Source: Achromobacter xylosoxidans (GTDB taxonomy: Bacteria > Pseudomonadota > Gammaproteobacteria > Burkholderiales > Burkholderiaceae_B). Taken from it: a stretch of 64,000 nucleotides of DNA. Below are positions 19,881 to 28,921 of this stretch, piece after piece; position 1 is the stretch's first letter, and every line of letters begins with the position of its first letter. The stretch covers positions 372,001 to 436,000 of the forward strand of contig NZ_LN831029.1 in NCBI RefSeq assembly GCF_001457475.1. Reading direction: 5' to 3'. The position numbers and the translations under genes are program-made. The notes under the pieces were generated by a model that worked only from the letters and a program-made list of their open reading frames with translations, did no database searches and was not told the origin of the DNA.

Positions 19881-20588
19881 TCAGGCCTGGGCTTTCGCGG
19901 CGTTCTGGTTTTGATTCCAGAGCTCCACCCACTGGGCGGCGTTGACGAGCGTGTCCACTATACCATCGACATCGAGCTCGCGCACGTCACGGCCTTCGTT
20001 GTAACCATACGGCACCACCAGCACCTGGGTGCCGGCGCTGCGGCCGGCCTGGGCGTCGTTGATGGAATCGCCGATGGTGACGGCCTCGGCCACCGTCACG
20101 CCCAGCAGTTCGCAGGCGTGCAGCACCTGGTCGGGGTCGGGCTTGCGGCGCGAGCAGGTGTCGCCGCACACCACCGCGTCGAAAAACCCGGCCAGGCCGG
20201 TGCGTTGCAGCAGCGGCAGGGTGAATTCGGTGGGCTTGTTGGTGACCACGGCCAGTTTCAGGCCCTGCTCGCGCATGTGCTTGAGGCCCTCGATGACGCC
20301 CGGGTAGACCTGGGCGCGTTCGCCGTTGACCAGGTGGTAGTGGCGGTAGAAGGCCTCGCGCGCCCGGGCAAAGTCCTCGGGCGACGGGTCGGCGGCGTCC
20401 AGGCTGCCAGCCAGGCTGCGGCGCACCAGGTTGTCCACCCCCTTGCCGACGAAGGTGGCCACGACATCCTCGCGCAGCGCGATCATGCCGAGTTCCACGC
20501 GCATGGCGTTGGCCGCGAAGGCCAGGTCGGGGATGGAGTCGAGCAGGGTGCCGTCCAGGTCCAGCAGCGCGGCGCGAAAGGGAGTCAT
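19881..20588 (-). CDS. gph: phosphoglycolate phosphatase
   Basis: 235 residues, HAD superfamily. It hydrolyses 2-phosphoglycolate. Motif I DLDGTLLDS near the N-terminus, motif II VVTNKP, Lys motif RKPDPDQVLHACELLG, and motif IV GDSINDAQAGRSAG. Found between rpe and trpE, a very common proteobacterial order (rpe-gph-trpE). Gap of 12 bp to rpe, so co-transcribed with it. Confidence 0.95.
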   Translation of the reverse strand: MTPFRAALLDLDGTLLDSIPDLAFAANAMRVELGMIALREDVVATFVGKGVDNLVRRSLAGSLDAADPSPEDFARAREAFYRHYHLVNGERAQVYPGVIEGLKHMREQGLKLAVVTNKPTEFTLPLLQRTGLAGFFDAVVCGDTCSRRKPDPDQVLHACELLGVTVAEAVTIGDSINDAQAGRSAGTQVLVVPYGYNEGRDVRELDVDGIVDTLVNAAQWVELWNQNQNAAKAQA

Positions 20589-20600
20589 GGCGGGTATTCC

Positions 20601-21296
20601 TCAGACGGCGGTGGTTTCGCCGATGGCGATCTGCTCGCGCATGGACTTGATGATGCCGGGGTAGTCGGGCTTGCCGAAGATGGCCGAGCCGGCCACGAAG
20701 GTGTCGGCGCCGGCGCGGCGGATTTCGGCGATGTTGTCGATCTTCACGCCGCCGTCCACCTGCAGCACGATTTCGTGGCCGCCGGCCTGGGTCCAGGCGT
20801 CGATGCGGGCGCGGGCCTCGCGCAGCTTGGCCAGCGCGCCCGGGATGAAGCTCTGGCCGCCGAAGCCGGGGTTGACCGACATGATCAGCACCAGGTCGAC
20901 CTTGTCCATGACGTGGTCCAGGTACGACAGGGGCGTGGCGGGGTTGAACACCAGGCCGGCCTTACAGCCGTTCTCGCGGATCAGCGACAGGGTGCGGTCG
21001 ACGTGGCGGCTGGCTTCGGGGTGGAAGCTGATGTAGTTGGCGCCAGCCTTGGCGAACATCGGCACCAGGGCGTCCACCGGCTCCACCATCAGGTGCACGT
21101 CGATCGGCACGGAAACATGGGGACGGATCGCCGCGCAGACCATCGGGCCGATGGTCAGGTTGGGCACGTAGTGGTTGTCCATCACATCGAAATGGATCCA
21201 GTCGGCGCCGGCGGCGACGACGTCACGCACTTCCTCGCCCAGGCGGGCGAAGTCGGCGGACAGGATGCTGGGGGTGATGCGGGTGGTGGTAGACAT
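20601..21296 (-). CDS. rpe: ribulose-phosphate 3-epimerase
   Basis: 231 residues. Interconverts ribulose-5-phosphate and xylulose-5-phosphate. TIM-barrel signature: [48 protein letters not shown] [43 protein letters not shown] chose the start MSTTTRIT at 21296; an upstream in-frame ATG at 21320 adds eight residues. It is divergent from apaG. Confidence 0.95.
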   Translation of the reverse strand: MSTTTRITPSILSADFARLGEEVRDVVAAGADWIHFDVMDNHYVPNLTIGPMVCAAIRPHVSVPIDVHLMVEPVDALVPMFAKAGANYISFHPEASRHVDRTLSLIRENGCKAGLVFNPATPLSYLDHVMDKVDLVLIMSVNPGFGGQSFIPGALAKLREARARIDAWTQAGGHEIVLQVDGGVKIDNIAEIRRAGADTFVAGSAIFGKPDYPGIIKSMREQIAIGETTAV

Positions 21297-21365
21297 GGCG
21301 TTCGGGGTGGGTGAAGGCATAATGTGCCATTATTGCAGCTTGCTCGTGCCACACAGGAAAGGACT

Positions 21366-21740
21366 GTGAAACCCTACGACCTGAGCGTCTCTGTCACTCC
21401 GCGCTTCGTGCCTGAACAGTCCGATCCCGGCGAACAGCAATACGTGTTCGCCTATACCGTGCGCATCACCAATACCGGGGAGCATCCGGCCCAGGTGATC
21501 AGCCGCCACTGGATTATCACCGATGGCAACCAGCGCGTGCAGGAAGTGCGCGGGCTGGGCGTCGTGGGCCAGCAGCCCCTGCTGGCGCCCGGCGAGACCT
21601 TCGAATACACCAGCGGCTGCCCCCTGCCCACGCCGGTCGGCACGATGCGCGGCACCTATCATTGCGTCGGCGAGAACGGCATTCCGTTCGAAGTGCCGAT
21701 TTCCGAATTCGTCCTGGCCATGCCGCGCACCCTGCACTGA
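21366..21740 (+). CDS. apaG: ApaG protein
   Basis: 124 residues with the Co2+/Mg2+ efflux-associated ApaG beta-sandwich fold. Conserved core: YVFAYTVRITNTGEHPAQVISRHWIITDGN, VRGLGVVGQQPLLAPGETFEYTSGCPLPTPVGTMRGTYHCV. Biochemical role is not settled. The GTG at 21366 after AGGAAAGGACT is chosen because it yields the family N-terminus (V/M)KPYDLSVSV. Confidence 0.95.
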   Translation: MKPYDLSVSVTPRFVPEQSDPGEQQYVFAYTVRITNTGEHPAQVISRHWIITDGNQRVQEVRGLGVVGQQPLLAPGETFEYTSGCPLPTPVGTMRGTYHCVGENGIPFEVPISEFVLAMPRTLH

Positions 21741-21781
21741 CGCGGGGCGCGGCCATACGTTGTACGGTTTTCCATCTGCTC

Positions 21782-23083
21782 ATGAAGCGCATTCTTAGCT
21801 TGTCCGTGCTGTCGGCCCTGCTGGCGGCATGTACCACCACCTCAGAGATCCCGCCCGAATCCGGTGAATCCGGCGTTTCCGGCGCCCGCCCCGCGGCCGT
21901 CGACGGTCCGCTGGTGGTGCCGGCGCTGTCGGCCCTGCCCGATACGCCGCCGCGCGCCCTGGCCGGCAAATACAAAGCCGGCACCTGGGCCGAGATGCCG
22001 GGCTGGAGCAGCGACGACCTGGCCCAGTTCTGGCCCCTGTTCCTGCGCAACTGCAAGGGGCTGATGCGCCCGACCAGCGGCAACCTGGCCGCGCCCGCCC
22101 GCGCCACCCCGCGCGCCTGGCAGCCCGTCTGTGCCGCCGCGGCCGATCCGGCCCGGGCGCCCGCCGCCAACGATCCCGAGGGCGTGCGCCGCTTCCTGCA
22201 GACCTACCTGCAACCCTGGCGCCTGAACGCGGCCGACGGCAAGCCGGCCGCCAATACCGTCACCGGCTATTACGAGCCGCTGGTGCGCGGCTCGCGCCGC
22301 CAGGGCGGCAACTACCAATGGCCGCTGTACGCGGTGCCGGCCGACCTGCTGACCATCGACCTGGGCTCGGTCTATCCGGAACTGGCCGGCAAGCGCGTGC
22401 GCGGCAAGCTCGACGGCAAGCGCGTGGTGCCCTACGACACCCGCGCGGCCATCGAGTCGACCGGCCGCCGCCCGCCGGTGGTGGTGTGGGTCGACGACCC
22501 GGTCGACAACTTCTTCCTGCAGGTGCAGGGCTCGGGCCGCGTGCTGCTGACCGACGGCCCCGACAGCGGCAAGACCATCCGGGTGGCCTACGCCGACCAC
22601 AACGGCCAGCCCTACGTGTCCATCGGCCGCTGGCTGGCGGACCGCGGCGAGCTGTCGGCCGACCAGGCCTCGATGCAGAACATCCGCGCGTGGGCGCAGC
22701 GCAATCCCAAGCGCGTGCCCGAGATGCTCAACGCCAACCCGGCCGTGGTGTTCTTCCGCGAAGAGCCGGTGATCGATCCCGAGCTCGGCCCCAAGGGCGC
22801 CTATGGCGTCAACCTGGCCCCGCGGCGGGCGATCGCGGTGGATGCCGGTTTCGTGCCGCTGGGCACGCCGGTGTTCCTGGCCACCACCTTCCCGGCCTCC
22901 GACCGGCCGTTGCAACGCCTGGTGTTCGCCCAGGACACCGGCACCGCCATCCGCGGCGCGGCGCGCGCAGACTTCTACTGGGGCTACGGCGACGAGGCCG
23001 GCCAGCAGGCCGGGCGCATGAAGCAACGCGGCCAGATGTGGCTGCTGTGGCCGAAGCAGGCCGGGGAGCCGAGCGCAAGATGA
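21782..23083 (+). CDS. mltA: membrane-bound lytic murein transglycosylase A
   Basis: 433 residues. A lipoprotein (signal ILSLSVLSALLAAC, lipobox LLAAC with Cys ~19) that cleaves peptidoglycan glycan strands. MltA domain: GYYEPLVRGSRRQGGNYQWPLYAVPADL, DPVDNFFLQVQGSGRV. C-terminal 3D domain with the three aspartates in AIAVDAGFVPLGTPVFL, VFAQDTGTAIRGAARADFYWG. Overlaps the next gene by 4 bp. Confidence 0.95.
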   Translation: MKRILSLSVLSALLAACTTTSEIPPESGESGVSGARPAAVDGPLVVPALSALPDTPPRALAGKYKAGTWAEMPGWSSDDLAQFWPLFLRNCKGLMRPTSGNLAAPARATPRAWQPVCAAAADPARAPAANDPEGVRRFLQTYLQPWRLNAADGKPAANTVTGYYEPLVRGSRRQGGNYQWPLYAVPADLLTIDLGSVYPELAGKRVRGKLDGKRVVPYDTRAAIESTGRRPPVVVWVDDPVDNFFLQVQGSGRVLLTDGPDSGKTIRVAYADHNGQPYVSIGRWLADRGELSADQASMQNIRAWAQRNPKRVPEMLNANPAVVFFREEPVIDPELGPKGAYGVNLAPRRAIAVDAGFVPLGTPVFLATTFPASDRPLQRLVFAQDTGTAIRGAARADFYWGYGDEAGQQAGRMKQRGQMWLLWPKQAGEPSAR

Positions 23084-24249
23084 CACACCAGATCGTGGTT
23101 TGCGGGGCCGGCATCGTCGGCCTGTCCTCGGCCCTGGCGCTGGCCCGCCGCGGCCAGCGCGTGGCTCTGCTGGCGCCGCGCACGACCGTGCCACCGGCCG
23201 ATCCCAACCATTACCACGCGCGCGTCTACGCCATCTCGCCCGCCAGCCAGCGTTTCCTGGCCGAGCTGGGCGTGTGGGACGCGATGCCGTCCGCGCGGCT
23301 GACGCCGGTGCAGGCCATGGAGATCCATGGCGACGCCGACGGCCTGGTGCACCTGAACGCCTGGCAGGCGGCCCTGCCGCAACTGGCCTGGATCGTCGAG
23401 TCCGGCGAGATCGAGCGGGTGCTGATCCAGGCGGTGCGCATGTTCGGCATCCCCTGGTTGGAAGACCGCTGCACCGGCTACCAGGCCGGCGCCATCGAAA
23501 CCGAGAGCGGCGCCCGCATCCAGGCCGAGCTGTTCGTCGGCGCCGACGGCGCCGCGTCGCCGCTGCGCACCGCCGCCGGCCTCAAGCATGACGCCGTTTC
23601 CTACAACGACACCGGGCTGGTGGTGAACCTGGACGCCGAGCGCGCCCACCAGGGCACCGCCTTCCAGTGGTTCCGCGACGACGGCGTGCTGGCGCTGCTG
23701 CCGCTGCCGGACACGGCCGACGGCCCGCAGGTATCGATGGTCTGGTCGATGCGCGACGCGCAGGCGCGGGAATTGCTGGCCTTGCCCGCGGATGCGCAGG
23801 CGGCCCGCCTGGAATCGCTGTTGGAACATGCGGCCCAGGGCCGCCTGGGACGCCTGAAGGTGCGCAGCAAGCTGCATGGCTTTCCGCTGACGCTGGAGCG
23901 TGCCCAGATGGTGGCGCCCGGCATCGCGCTGGCCGGCGACGCCGCCCACCGCCTGCACCCGCTGGCCGGGCAGGGCCTGAACCTGGGGCTGGGCGACGTC
24001 GAGGCGCTGGCCCGCACCGTGGCCGGACGCGAACCCTACCGCCAGGCGGGCGACCTGCGGGTGCTGCATCGCTACCAGCGCGCCCGCGCCGAGCCGGTGC
24101 TGGCCTTGCGGCTGGCCACCGACGGGCTGCACAAGCTGTTCGGTTCGCATGCCACGCCGCTGGTGTGGTTGCGCAATGCCGGCATGCATTGGGTCGAGCG
24201 GGTCCCGCTGGTCAAGCGGCGCCTGATCGCCGGGGCCTCGACGAACTGA
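23080..24249 (+). CDS. UbiH/VisC-family FAD-dependent hydroxylase
   Basis: 389 residues. A flavoprotein monooxygenase of the ubiquinone-biosynthesis hydroxylase family. FAD-binding: IVVCGAGIVGLSSALALARRG at the N-terminus, the second motif GIALAGDAAHRLHPLAGQGLNLGLGDVEALART near residue 285-320, and YNDTGLVVNLD. Which ring position it hydroxylates (UbiH, UbiF or a broad-range form) cannot be read from sequence. Its ATG overlaps the mltA stop (ATGA at 23080-23083). Confidence 0.9.
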   Translation: MTHQIVVCGAGIVGLSSALALARRGQRVALLAPRTTVPPADPNHYHARVYAISPASQRFLAELGVWDAMPSARLTPVQAMEIHGDADGLVHLNAWQAALPQLAWIVESGEIERVLIQAVRMFGIPWLEDRCTGYQAGAIETESGARIQAELFVGADGAASPLRTAAGLKHDAVSYNDTGLVVNLDAERAHQGTAFQWFRDDGVLALLPLPDTADGPQVSMVWSMRDAQARELLALPADAQAARLESLLEHAAQGRLGRLKVRSKLHGFPLTLERAQMVAPGIALAGDAAHRLHPLAGQGLNLGLGDVEALARTVAGREPYRQAGDLRVLHRYQRARAEPVLALRLATDGLHKLFGSHATPLVWLRNAGMHWVERVPLVKRRLIAGASTN

Positions 24250-24417
24250 ATCGCACCGGCCCGCGCCGGTCGATGCACCGACGCCGCCGGCCCGGCACGG
24301 AACCCGCAGGGCGCCGGGGGGTCTGATTCCGGCAAGCCCCCGGCCAGCCCCTTTCGTCGGATCGGTTACGCTTTCGGCCAACGAGGGCGATACGTCACGC
24401 TAAATACAGGAGTCCCC

Positions 24418-25221
24418 ATGAATTTCCGTTTTTCCGCCACGCTGGCCGCCTGCTTCATGGCCGCGGGCCTGGGCCTGTCCGCCAGCGCTCAAGCGCAGGC
24501 AACGGGCGACAAGGCCGTTTCCACCAGCACGGTCGGCCAGGCGGGCAAGGGCAGCAAGAGCTATTCCACCACCCAGGTGGCGCCCGCCGATCCCGTGGCG
24601 GATGCGGTCAAGGAACGTTTCAGGCAGCGCTTCACCGGCATGGACGTGACCGCCGTGCGCCGCACGCCCTACGGGCTGTTCGAGGTGCAATTGGGCATGG
24701 ACCTGATCTACACCGATGAAAAAGTGACCTGGGTGATGGAAGGTCCGCTGATCGACGCCATGACGCGCCGCGACGTCACCCGCGAGGCGCAGGAAAAGCT
24801 CGGTTCCATCCCGTTCGACCAGTTGCCGCTGGACCTGGCCATCAAGCAGGTCAAGGGCGACGGCTCGCGCAAGGTCGCGATCTTCGAGGACCCCAACTGC
24901 GGTTACTGCAAGCAGTTGCGCAAGACGCTCGAAGACGTCGACAACATCACCGTCTACACCTTCCTGTACCCGATCCTGTCGCCCGACTCCAACGTCAAGG
25001 TGCGTGACGTCTGGTGCTCGGCGGACCCGGGCAAGGCGTGGGACGACTGGATGCTGCGCGGCCAGAAGCCGGCCACCGCCAATTGCAGCGTGCCCGAGGA
25101 CAAGTTGCTGGCGCTGGGCAAGCAACTGATGGTGCGCGGCACGCCCACGATGTTCTTCGCCGACGGCTCGCGCACCAGCGGCGCGTTGCCGCTGGACCAA
25201 CTCAAGGCACGACTGAACTGA
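24418..25221 (+). CDS. dsbC: thiol:disulfide interchange protein DsbC
   Basis: 267 residues. Periplasmic disulfide isomerase. Signal peptide ending about SAQAQA (residue 27). N-terminal dimerisation domain, then a thioredoxin domain with CGYC at 161-164 (FEDPNCGYCKQLRK), and the cis-proline motif RGTPTMFFADG near residue 240. The pair CGYC and the DsbC-type dimerisation domain favour DsbC over DsbG. A second cysteine pair (W-C-S near 200 and N-C-S near 220) matches the structural disulfide of the family. Confidence 0.93.
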   Translation: MNFRFSATLAACFMAAGLGLSASAQAQATGDKAVSTSTVGQAGKGSKSYSTTQVAPADPVADAVKERFRQRFTGMDVTAVRRTPYGLFEVQLGMDLIYTDEKVTWVMEGPLIDAMTRRDVTREAQEKLGSIPFDQLPLDLAIKQVKGDGSRKVAIFEDPNCGYCKQLRKTLEDVDNITVYTFLYPILSPDSNVKVRDVWCSADPGKAWDDWMLRGQKPATANCSVPEDKLLALGKQLMVRGTPTMFFADGSRTSGALPLDQLKARLN

Positions 25222-25284
25222 CCGGCGCGGGTCGCGCCGGCCGGGCGGCTGGCGCAGCGAGCGCCACGCCACCCGGAGACTAAC

Positions 25285-26241
25285 TTGAAAATCGCAATAC
25301 TCGACGATTACCACGACGTCGCCAAGCGCTACGCGGACTGGGGATCCCTCGGCGGCGACGCCGAAGTGCGGATCTTCAACAACTTCATTCCCGACGAGCA
25401 GGTCGAGGCCACGCTCGCACCGTTCGAGGTGATCGTGGCCATGCGCGAACGCACGCCGTTCCCCGCCGGCCGCATCCGCGCGCTGCCGAACCTGCGCCTG
25501 CTGGTCACCACCGGCATGCGCAACAACGCCATCGACATGCAGGCCTGCGCCGCGCAGGGCATCGTGGTCAGCGGCGCGCCCGGCAGCGCCGACGCCAACA
25601 CCGCCACCGCCGAACTGGCCTGGGCCCACATCCTGGGGCTGTTCAAGCACCTGCCCGCCGAAGACGCCGCCATGCGTCGGGGCATGTGGCAGACCGGCAT
25701 GCCCGAGCCCCTGGCCGGCAAGCGGCTGGGCGTGCTGGGACTGGGCAAGCTGGGCGCGGCGGTGGCCAAGGTGGGCCTGGCGTTCGGCATGGACGTGGTG
25801 GCCTGGAGCCCCAACCTGACCGACGAGCGCGCCGCCGAGGCGGGCGTCACACGGGTCGACAAGCACGAGTTGTTCGCGACGTCCGACGTCGTCAGCCTGC
25901 ACCTGATCCTGTCCGATCGCAGCCGCCACATCGTCGACGCCGCGGCGCTGGCCGCGATGAAGCCGACGGCCTATCTGGTGAACACCTCGCGCGCCGGCCT
26001 GGTGGACCAGGCGGCGCTGATGGACGCGCTGGTGAAGTTCCGCATCGCCGGCGCCGGGCTGGACGTGTTTCCCGACGAGCCGCTGTCGCCCACCGACAGC
26101 GTGCGCGACCTGGACAACGTCATCCTGACGCCGCACCTGGGCTACGTCAGCCGCGAGAACTTCGAGGCCTTCTACCGCAACGCGCTGGAGGCCGTGAAGG
26201 CCTGGCGCGATGGCCAGCCGGTGCGGGTGCTGAACGGCTGA
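25285..26241 (+). CDS. D-2-hydroxyacid dehydrogenase
   Basis: 318 residues. NAD(P)-dependent reduction/oxidation of 2-hydroxy acids; the substrate is not determined. Rossmann motif GKRLGVLGLGKLGAAVAKVG around 150, catalytic Arg in LVNTSRAGLVDQAAL, Glu in DVFPDEPL, and His in ILTPHLGYVSRENF. TTG start at 25285 preceded by CGGAGAC; no ATG nearby gives the conserved MKIAILDDYHDV start. Followed by a 77-bp tandem repeat element. Confidence 0.9.
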   Translation: MKIAILDDYHDVAKRYADWGSLGGDAEVRIFNNFIPDEQVEATLAPFEVIVAMRERTPFPAGRIRALPNLRLLVTTGMRNNAIDMQACAAQGIVVSGAPGSADANTATAELAWAHILGLFKHLPAEDAAMRRGMWQTGMPEPLAGKRLGVLGLGKLGAAVAKVGLAFGMDVVAWSPNLTDERAAEAGVTRVDKHELFATSDVVSLHLILSDRSRHIVDAAALAAMKPTAYLVNTSRAGLVDQAALMDALVKFRIAGAGLDVFPDEPLSPTDSVRDLDNVILTPHLGYVSRENFEAFYRNALEAVKAWRDGQPVRVLNG

Positions 26242-26254
26242 GCGCCAGGGGGGA

Positions 26255-26423
26255 GGCCCCCACGCCGCGCCTTCGGCTTGCTGCCCCCCAAGGGGGCGTT
26301 TTCATCTTGAGGCGGCTCGGCGATGAAAAAGGGCCCCCACGCCGCGCCTTCGGCTTGCTGCCCCCCAAGGGGGCGTTTTCATCTTGAGGCGGCTCGGCGA
26401 TGAAAAGGGCCCCCACGCCGCGC
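26255..26423. repeat. 77/76-bp tandem repeat, two full units and a partial third
   Basis: Units start at 26255, 26332 and 26408 with GGCCCCCACGCCGCG. The first two are identical over their length except for one A in the run near the unit end (GATGAAAAA vs GATGAAAA). Each unit holds a CCCCCC-AA-GGGGGCG hairpin followed by TTTTC, so it could act as a terminator for the dehydrogenase (+) or, read from the other side, for ttcA. The third copy stops after about 16 bp. Confidence 0.9.
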
Positions 26424-26439
26424 GCGGACGGGGCGGCGC

Positions 26440-27456
26440 TCAGCCGCGCGTGAAGGTCACTTTCTTCTCGACGATGCCGGCCGCGTCGGGCGTGGCGGGC
26501 GTGTCGCCACAGGCCTCGTCCGCGTCATCCGACGGATCGACCGCGTCAAAGGCGGTGTCGCCGTTGGCGTCCGGCACGCCGGTCGGCTTGAGGCCGACGA
26601 AGTCGAACAGGTCGCGGTCCATCAGGTGCGACGGCACCACGCGCGACAGGGCGTTGAAGACGTTCCACGAGCGGCCCGGGTGCTGCCTGTCCCATTCCTT
26701 GATCATGCGGCCGACTTCCTTGCGCTTCAGGTTTTCCTGGGAGCCGCACAGGTTGCAGGGAATGATCGGGAACTGCTTGAGTTCGGCGTAGGCGATCAGG
26801 TCGGTTTCCGGCACGTAGGCGAGCGGGCGGATGACCGTGTGGCGGCCGTCGTCGGACACCAGCTTGGGCGGCATGCCCTTGGCCTTGCCGCCGTAGAACA
26901 GGTTCAGGAAGAAGGTGCCCAGGATGTCGTCGCGGTGGTGGCCGAGCGCGATCTTGGTGGCGCCCAGTTCCGAGGCCACGCGGTACAGGATGCCGCGGCG
27001 CAGGCGCGAACAGAGCGAGCACATCGTCTTGCCCTCTTCGAGCACGCGGGTGACGATCGAATAGGTGTCCTGCGTCTCGATGTGGAACTTCACGCCCAGC
27101 TCGGTCAGGTAGCGCGGCAGGATGTCGGCCGGGAAGCCGGGCTGCTTCTGGTCGAGGTTGACCGCGACCAGCTCGAACGGGAACGGCGCGCGCTTTTGCA
27201 GCTGGAGCAGAATGTCCAGCATGGCGTACGAGTCCTTGCCGCCCGACAGGCACACCATGACGCGGTCGCCCGACTCGATCATGTTGTAGTCGGAAATGGC
27301 GCGGGTGGTCTCGCGCGCCAGGCGCTTGGTGAGCTTGTTGCCTTCGTGGCGGGCCTTCTTGTCGTCGGGGCCGGCCACGGAGACGGCGCCGGTCGGCGCC
27401 ACCGCATCAATGGAGTCCGCCACGGCGCGGGTGTCGGGGGAGGCGATATCGTTCAT
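26440..27456 (-). CDS. ttcA: tRNA 2-thiocytidine(32) synthetase
   Basis: 338 residues. Installs 2-thiocytidine at position 32 of some tRNAs. PP-loop SGGKDS at 71-76, and two CXXC pairs that hold the 4Fe-4S cluster: Cys146/149 in [10 protein letters not shown] and Cys234/237 in [22 protein letters not shown]. The N-terminal 30 and C-terminal 50 residues are low-complexity extensions beyond the E. coli form (about 311). ATG at 27456 lies 2 bp after the folB stop. Confidence 0.95.
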   Translation of the reverse strand: MNDIASPDTRAVADSIDAVAPTGAVSVAGPDDKKARHEGNKLTKRLARETTRAISDYNMIESGDRVMVCLSGGKDSYAMLDILLQLQKRAPFPFELVAVNLDQKQPGFPADILPRYLTELGVKFHIETQDTYSIVTRVLEEGKTMCSLCSRLRRGILYRVASELGATKIALGHHRDDILGTFFLNLFYGGKAKGMPPKLVSDDGRHTVIRPLAYVPETDLIAYAELKQFPIIPCNLCGSQENLKRKEVGRMIKEWDRQHPGRSWNVFNALSRVVPSHLMDRDLFDFVGLKPTGVPDANGDTAFDAVDPSDDADEACGDTPATPDAAGIVEKKVTFTRG

Positions 27457-27458
27457 GG

Positions 27459-27818
27459 TCAACGCGAGATCTGGATTTCCACGCCCACCGCCGCACAGTC
27501 GGAGAAGGCCATGGGCTTGCTGATGCGCAGGCGCAGCGAGCGGATTTCATGGAAGTCGGCCAACAGGCGCGCGGCGACTTGTTCCACCAGGGTTTCGATC
27601 AGGTTCACGTGCGCCTGGGTGCATTCCTCGACGATGGCCTCGCGCAGGCGGCGATAGTCCAGCACGCTGTGGATATCGTGGTCGTCGACCGCGCGCTGGA
27701 TGTCGACGTCGAACTCGGCGTCGACGTGCAGCGGCTGGGTGGCGCGGCGTTCGTGTTCGAGGATGCCGATGCGGGCGTCGAGCGCGAGCCCGGAAAGGAT
27801 GATGCGGCGTGTGGGCAT
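27459..27818 (-). CDS. folB: dihydroneopterin aldolase
   Basis: 119 residues. Converts dihydroneopterin to the hydroxymethylpterin in folate synthesis. Signature: [81 protein letters not shown]. Start [10 protein letters not shown] at 27818; upstream in-frame codons are not conserved. Operon with ttcA. Confidence 0.93.
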   Translation of the reverse strand: MPTRRIILSGLALDARIGILEHERRATQPLHVDAEFDVDIQRAVDDHDIHSVLDYRRLREAIVEECTQAHVNLIETLVEQVAARLLADFHEIRSLRLRISKPMAFSDCAAVGVEIQISR

Positions 27819-27940
27819 GATGAAAACCTGGATGGAATCCCGGAATTGTAAGGCGGCGGCGGACCGGGCCGGCGCGCTGGCTACAATCCGGCCATGGCCG
27901 GGCGCCCGCGCGGGGGCGGCGACGGCAAACAAGGGATGAA

Positions 27941-28843
27941 ATGCAACAGATGCACGATGCGGTCATTGTAGGGGGCGGCCCGGCCGGCGCCTCCTGCGCC
28001 CTCTGGCTGGCCCGGCTGGGCCTGGCGCCGCTGCTGGTCGAGGCCAGCGGCCGCCTGGGCGGCCTGAGCGTGGACAACCCCTTCGCCGACGACTGGATCG
28101 CGGTGTTGCCCGGCATGACCGGCCAGCAGGTGGCCGCCAATATCGATACCAGCGTGCGCGCCGCCGGCGTGCCGCTGCGCCTGGACACCCGCGTGACGGC
28201 GGTGCGGCCCTGCAAGGGCGGCATCGAGGCGACCCTGGTCGACGCAAATGGGGACGTATCGCAGACGCGCGGCCGCACCCTGGTGATCGCCTCGGGCGTG
28301 CGCGCCAAGGGCTTCCCGGAACATCCGCCGGGCGCCAGCTGGCCCGGCGTGTTGATCGGGCCGGGTTCGCCCATCGTGGCGCAGGATTACTCCGGCCTGT
28401 CGGTGGCGGTGCTGGGCGGGGGCGACAACGCCTTCGAAAACTACGTCTACGTGCGCAACCGCGGCGCCCGCGCCGTGCACCTGTACGCCCGCAGCGTGCG
28501 GGCGCAGCAGCAATGGGTGCTGCGCGCCGGCAAGGAAGGCGTGCGCATCGGCCCGTACCAGGTGGATCCGGCCACCCGCAGCGTGGACGGCCAGCGCTAC
28601 GACCTGATCCTGGTGTTCTACGGCTGGGAGCCGCAGGCCGCGTTCGCCGACAGCCTGCAACTGGCGCGCGACGAGCGCGGCTACATCCGCACCGATTTCG
28701 CCACCGCCGAGACCAGCGTGCCGGACATCTACGCCATCGGCGAGGTGGCCCATCGCATGCATCCCTGCGTGGTCACGTCGATGGCGGACGGCGTGGTGGC
28801 GGCCAAGGCGATCCAGCGGCGCTGGGAGCGGGCGGGGGAGTAG
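27941..28843 (+). CDS. FAD-dependent NAD(P)-disulfide-like oxidoreductase (thioredoxin-reductase-like)
   Basis: 300 residues. Two Rossmann folds: AVIVGGGPAGASCALWLARLG (FAD) at the N-terminus and VAVLGGGDNAFENYVYV (NADPH) near residue 155. The C-terminal ATP-helix motif is TSVPDIYAIGEVAHRMHPCVVTSMADGVVAA. The fold is that of thioredoxin reductase, but the usual redox CxxC (CATC) between the two folds is absent; this resembles ferredoxin/flavodoxin-NADP reductases of the TrxR type. Substrate not identified. Confidence 0.85.
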   Translation: MQQMHDAVIVGGGPAGASCALWLARLGLAPLLVEASGRLGGLSVDNPFADDWIAVLPGMTGQQVAANIDTSVRAAGVPLRLDTRVTAVRPCKGGIEATLVDANGDVSQTRGRTLVIASGVRAKGFPEHPPGASWPGVLIGPGSPIVAQDYSGLSVAVLGGGDNAFENYVYVRNRGARAVHLYARSVRAQQQWVLRAGKEGVRIGPYQVDPATRSVDGQRYDLILVFYGWEPQAAFADSLQLARDERGYIRTDFATAETSVPDIYAIGEVAHRMHPCVVTSMADGVVAAKAIQRRWERAGE

Positions 28844-28921
28844 CTTCGCGTTCCCCCGGCCCTTGCTGGCCAGCCCTCGGTCCCCGGCGCGTTTCGTCCC
28901 CGGCACCGACCTGTCTTTTCT

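Noticed and set aside
19699..19932. A 77-residue minus-strand frame overlapping the trp leader
   Set aside because: It overlaps the end of gph and is in a different frame from the Trp-rich leader peptide; composition is not protein-like.
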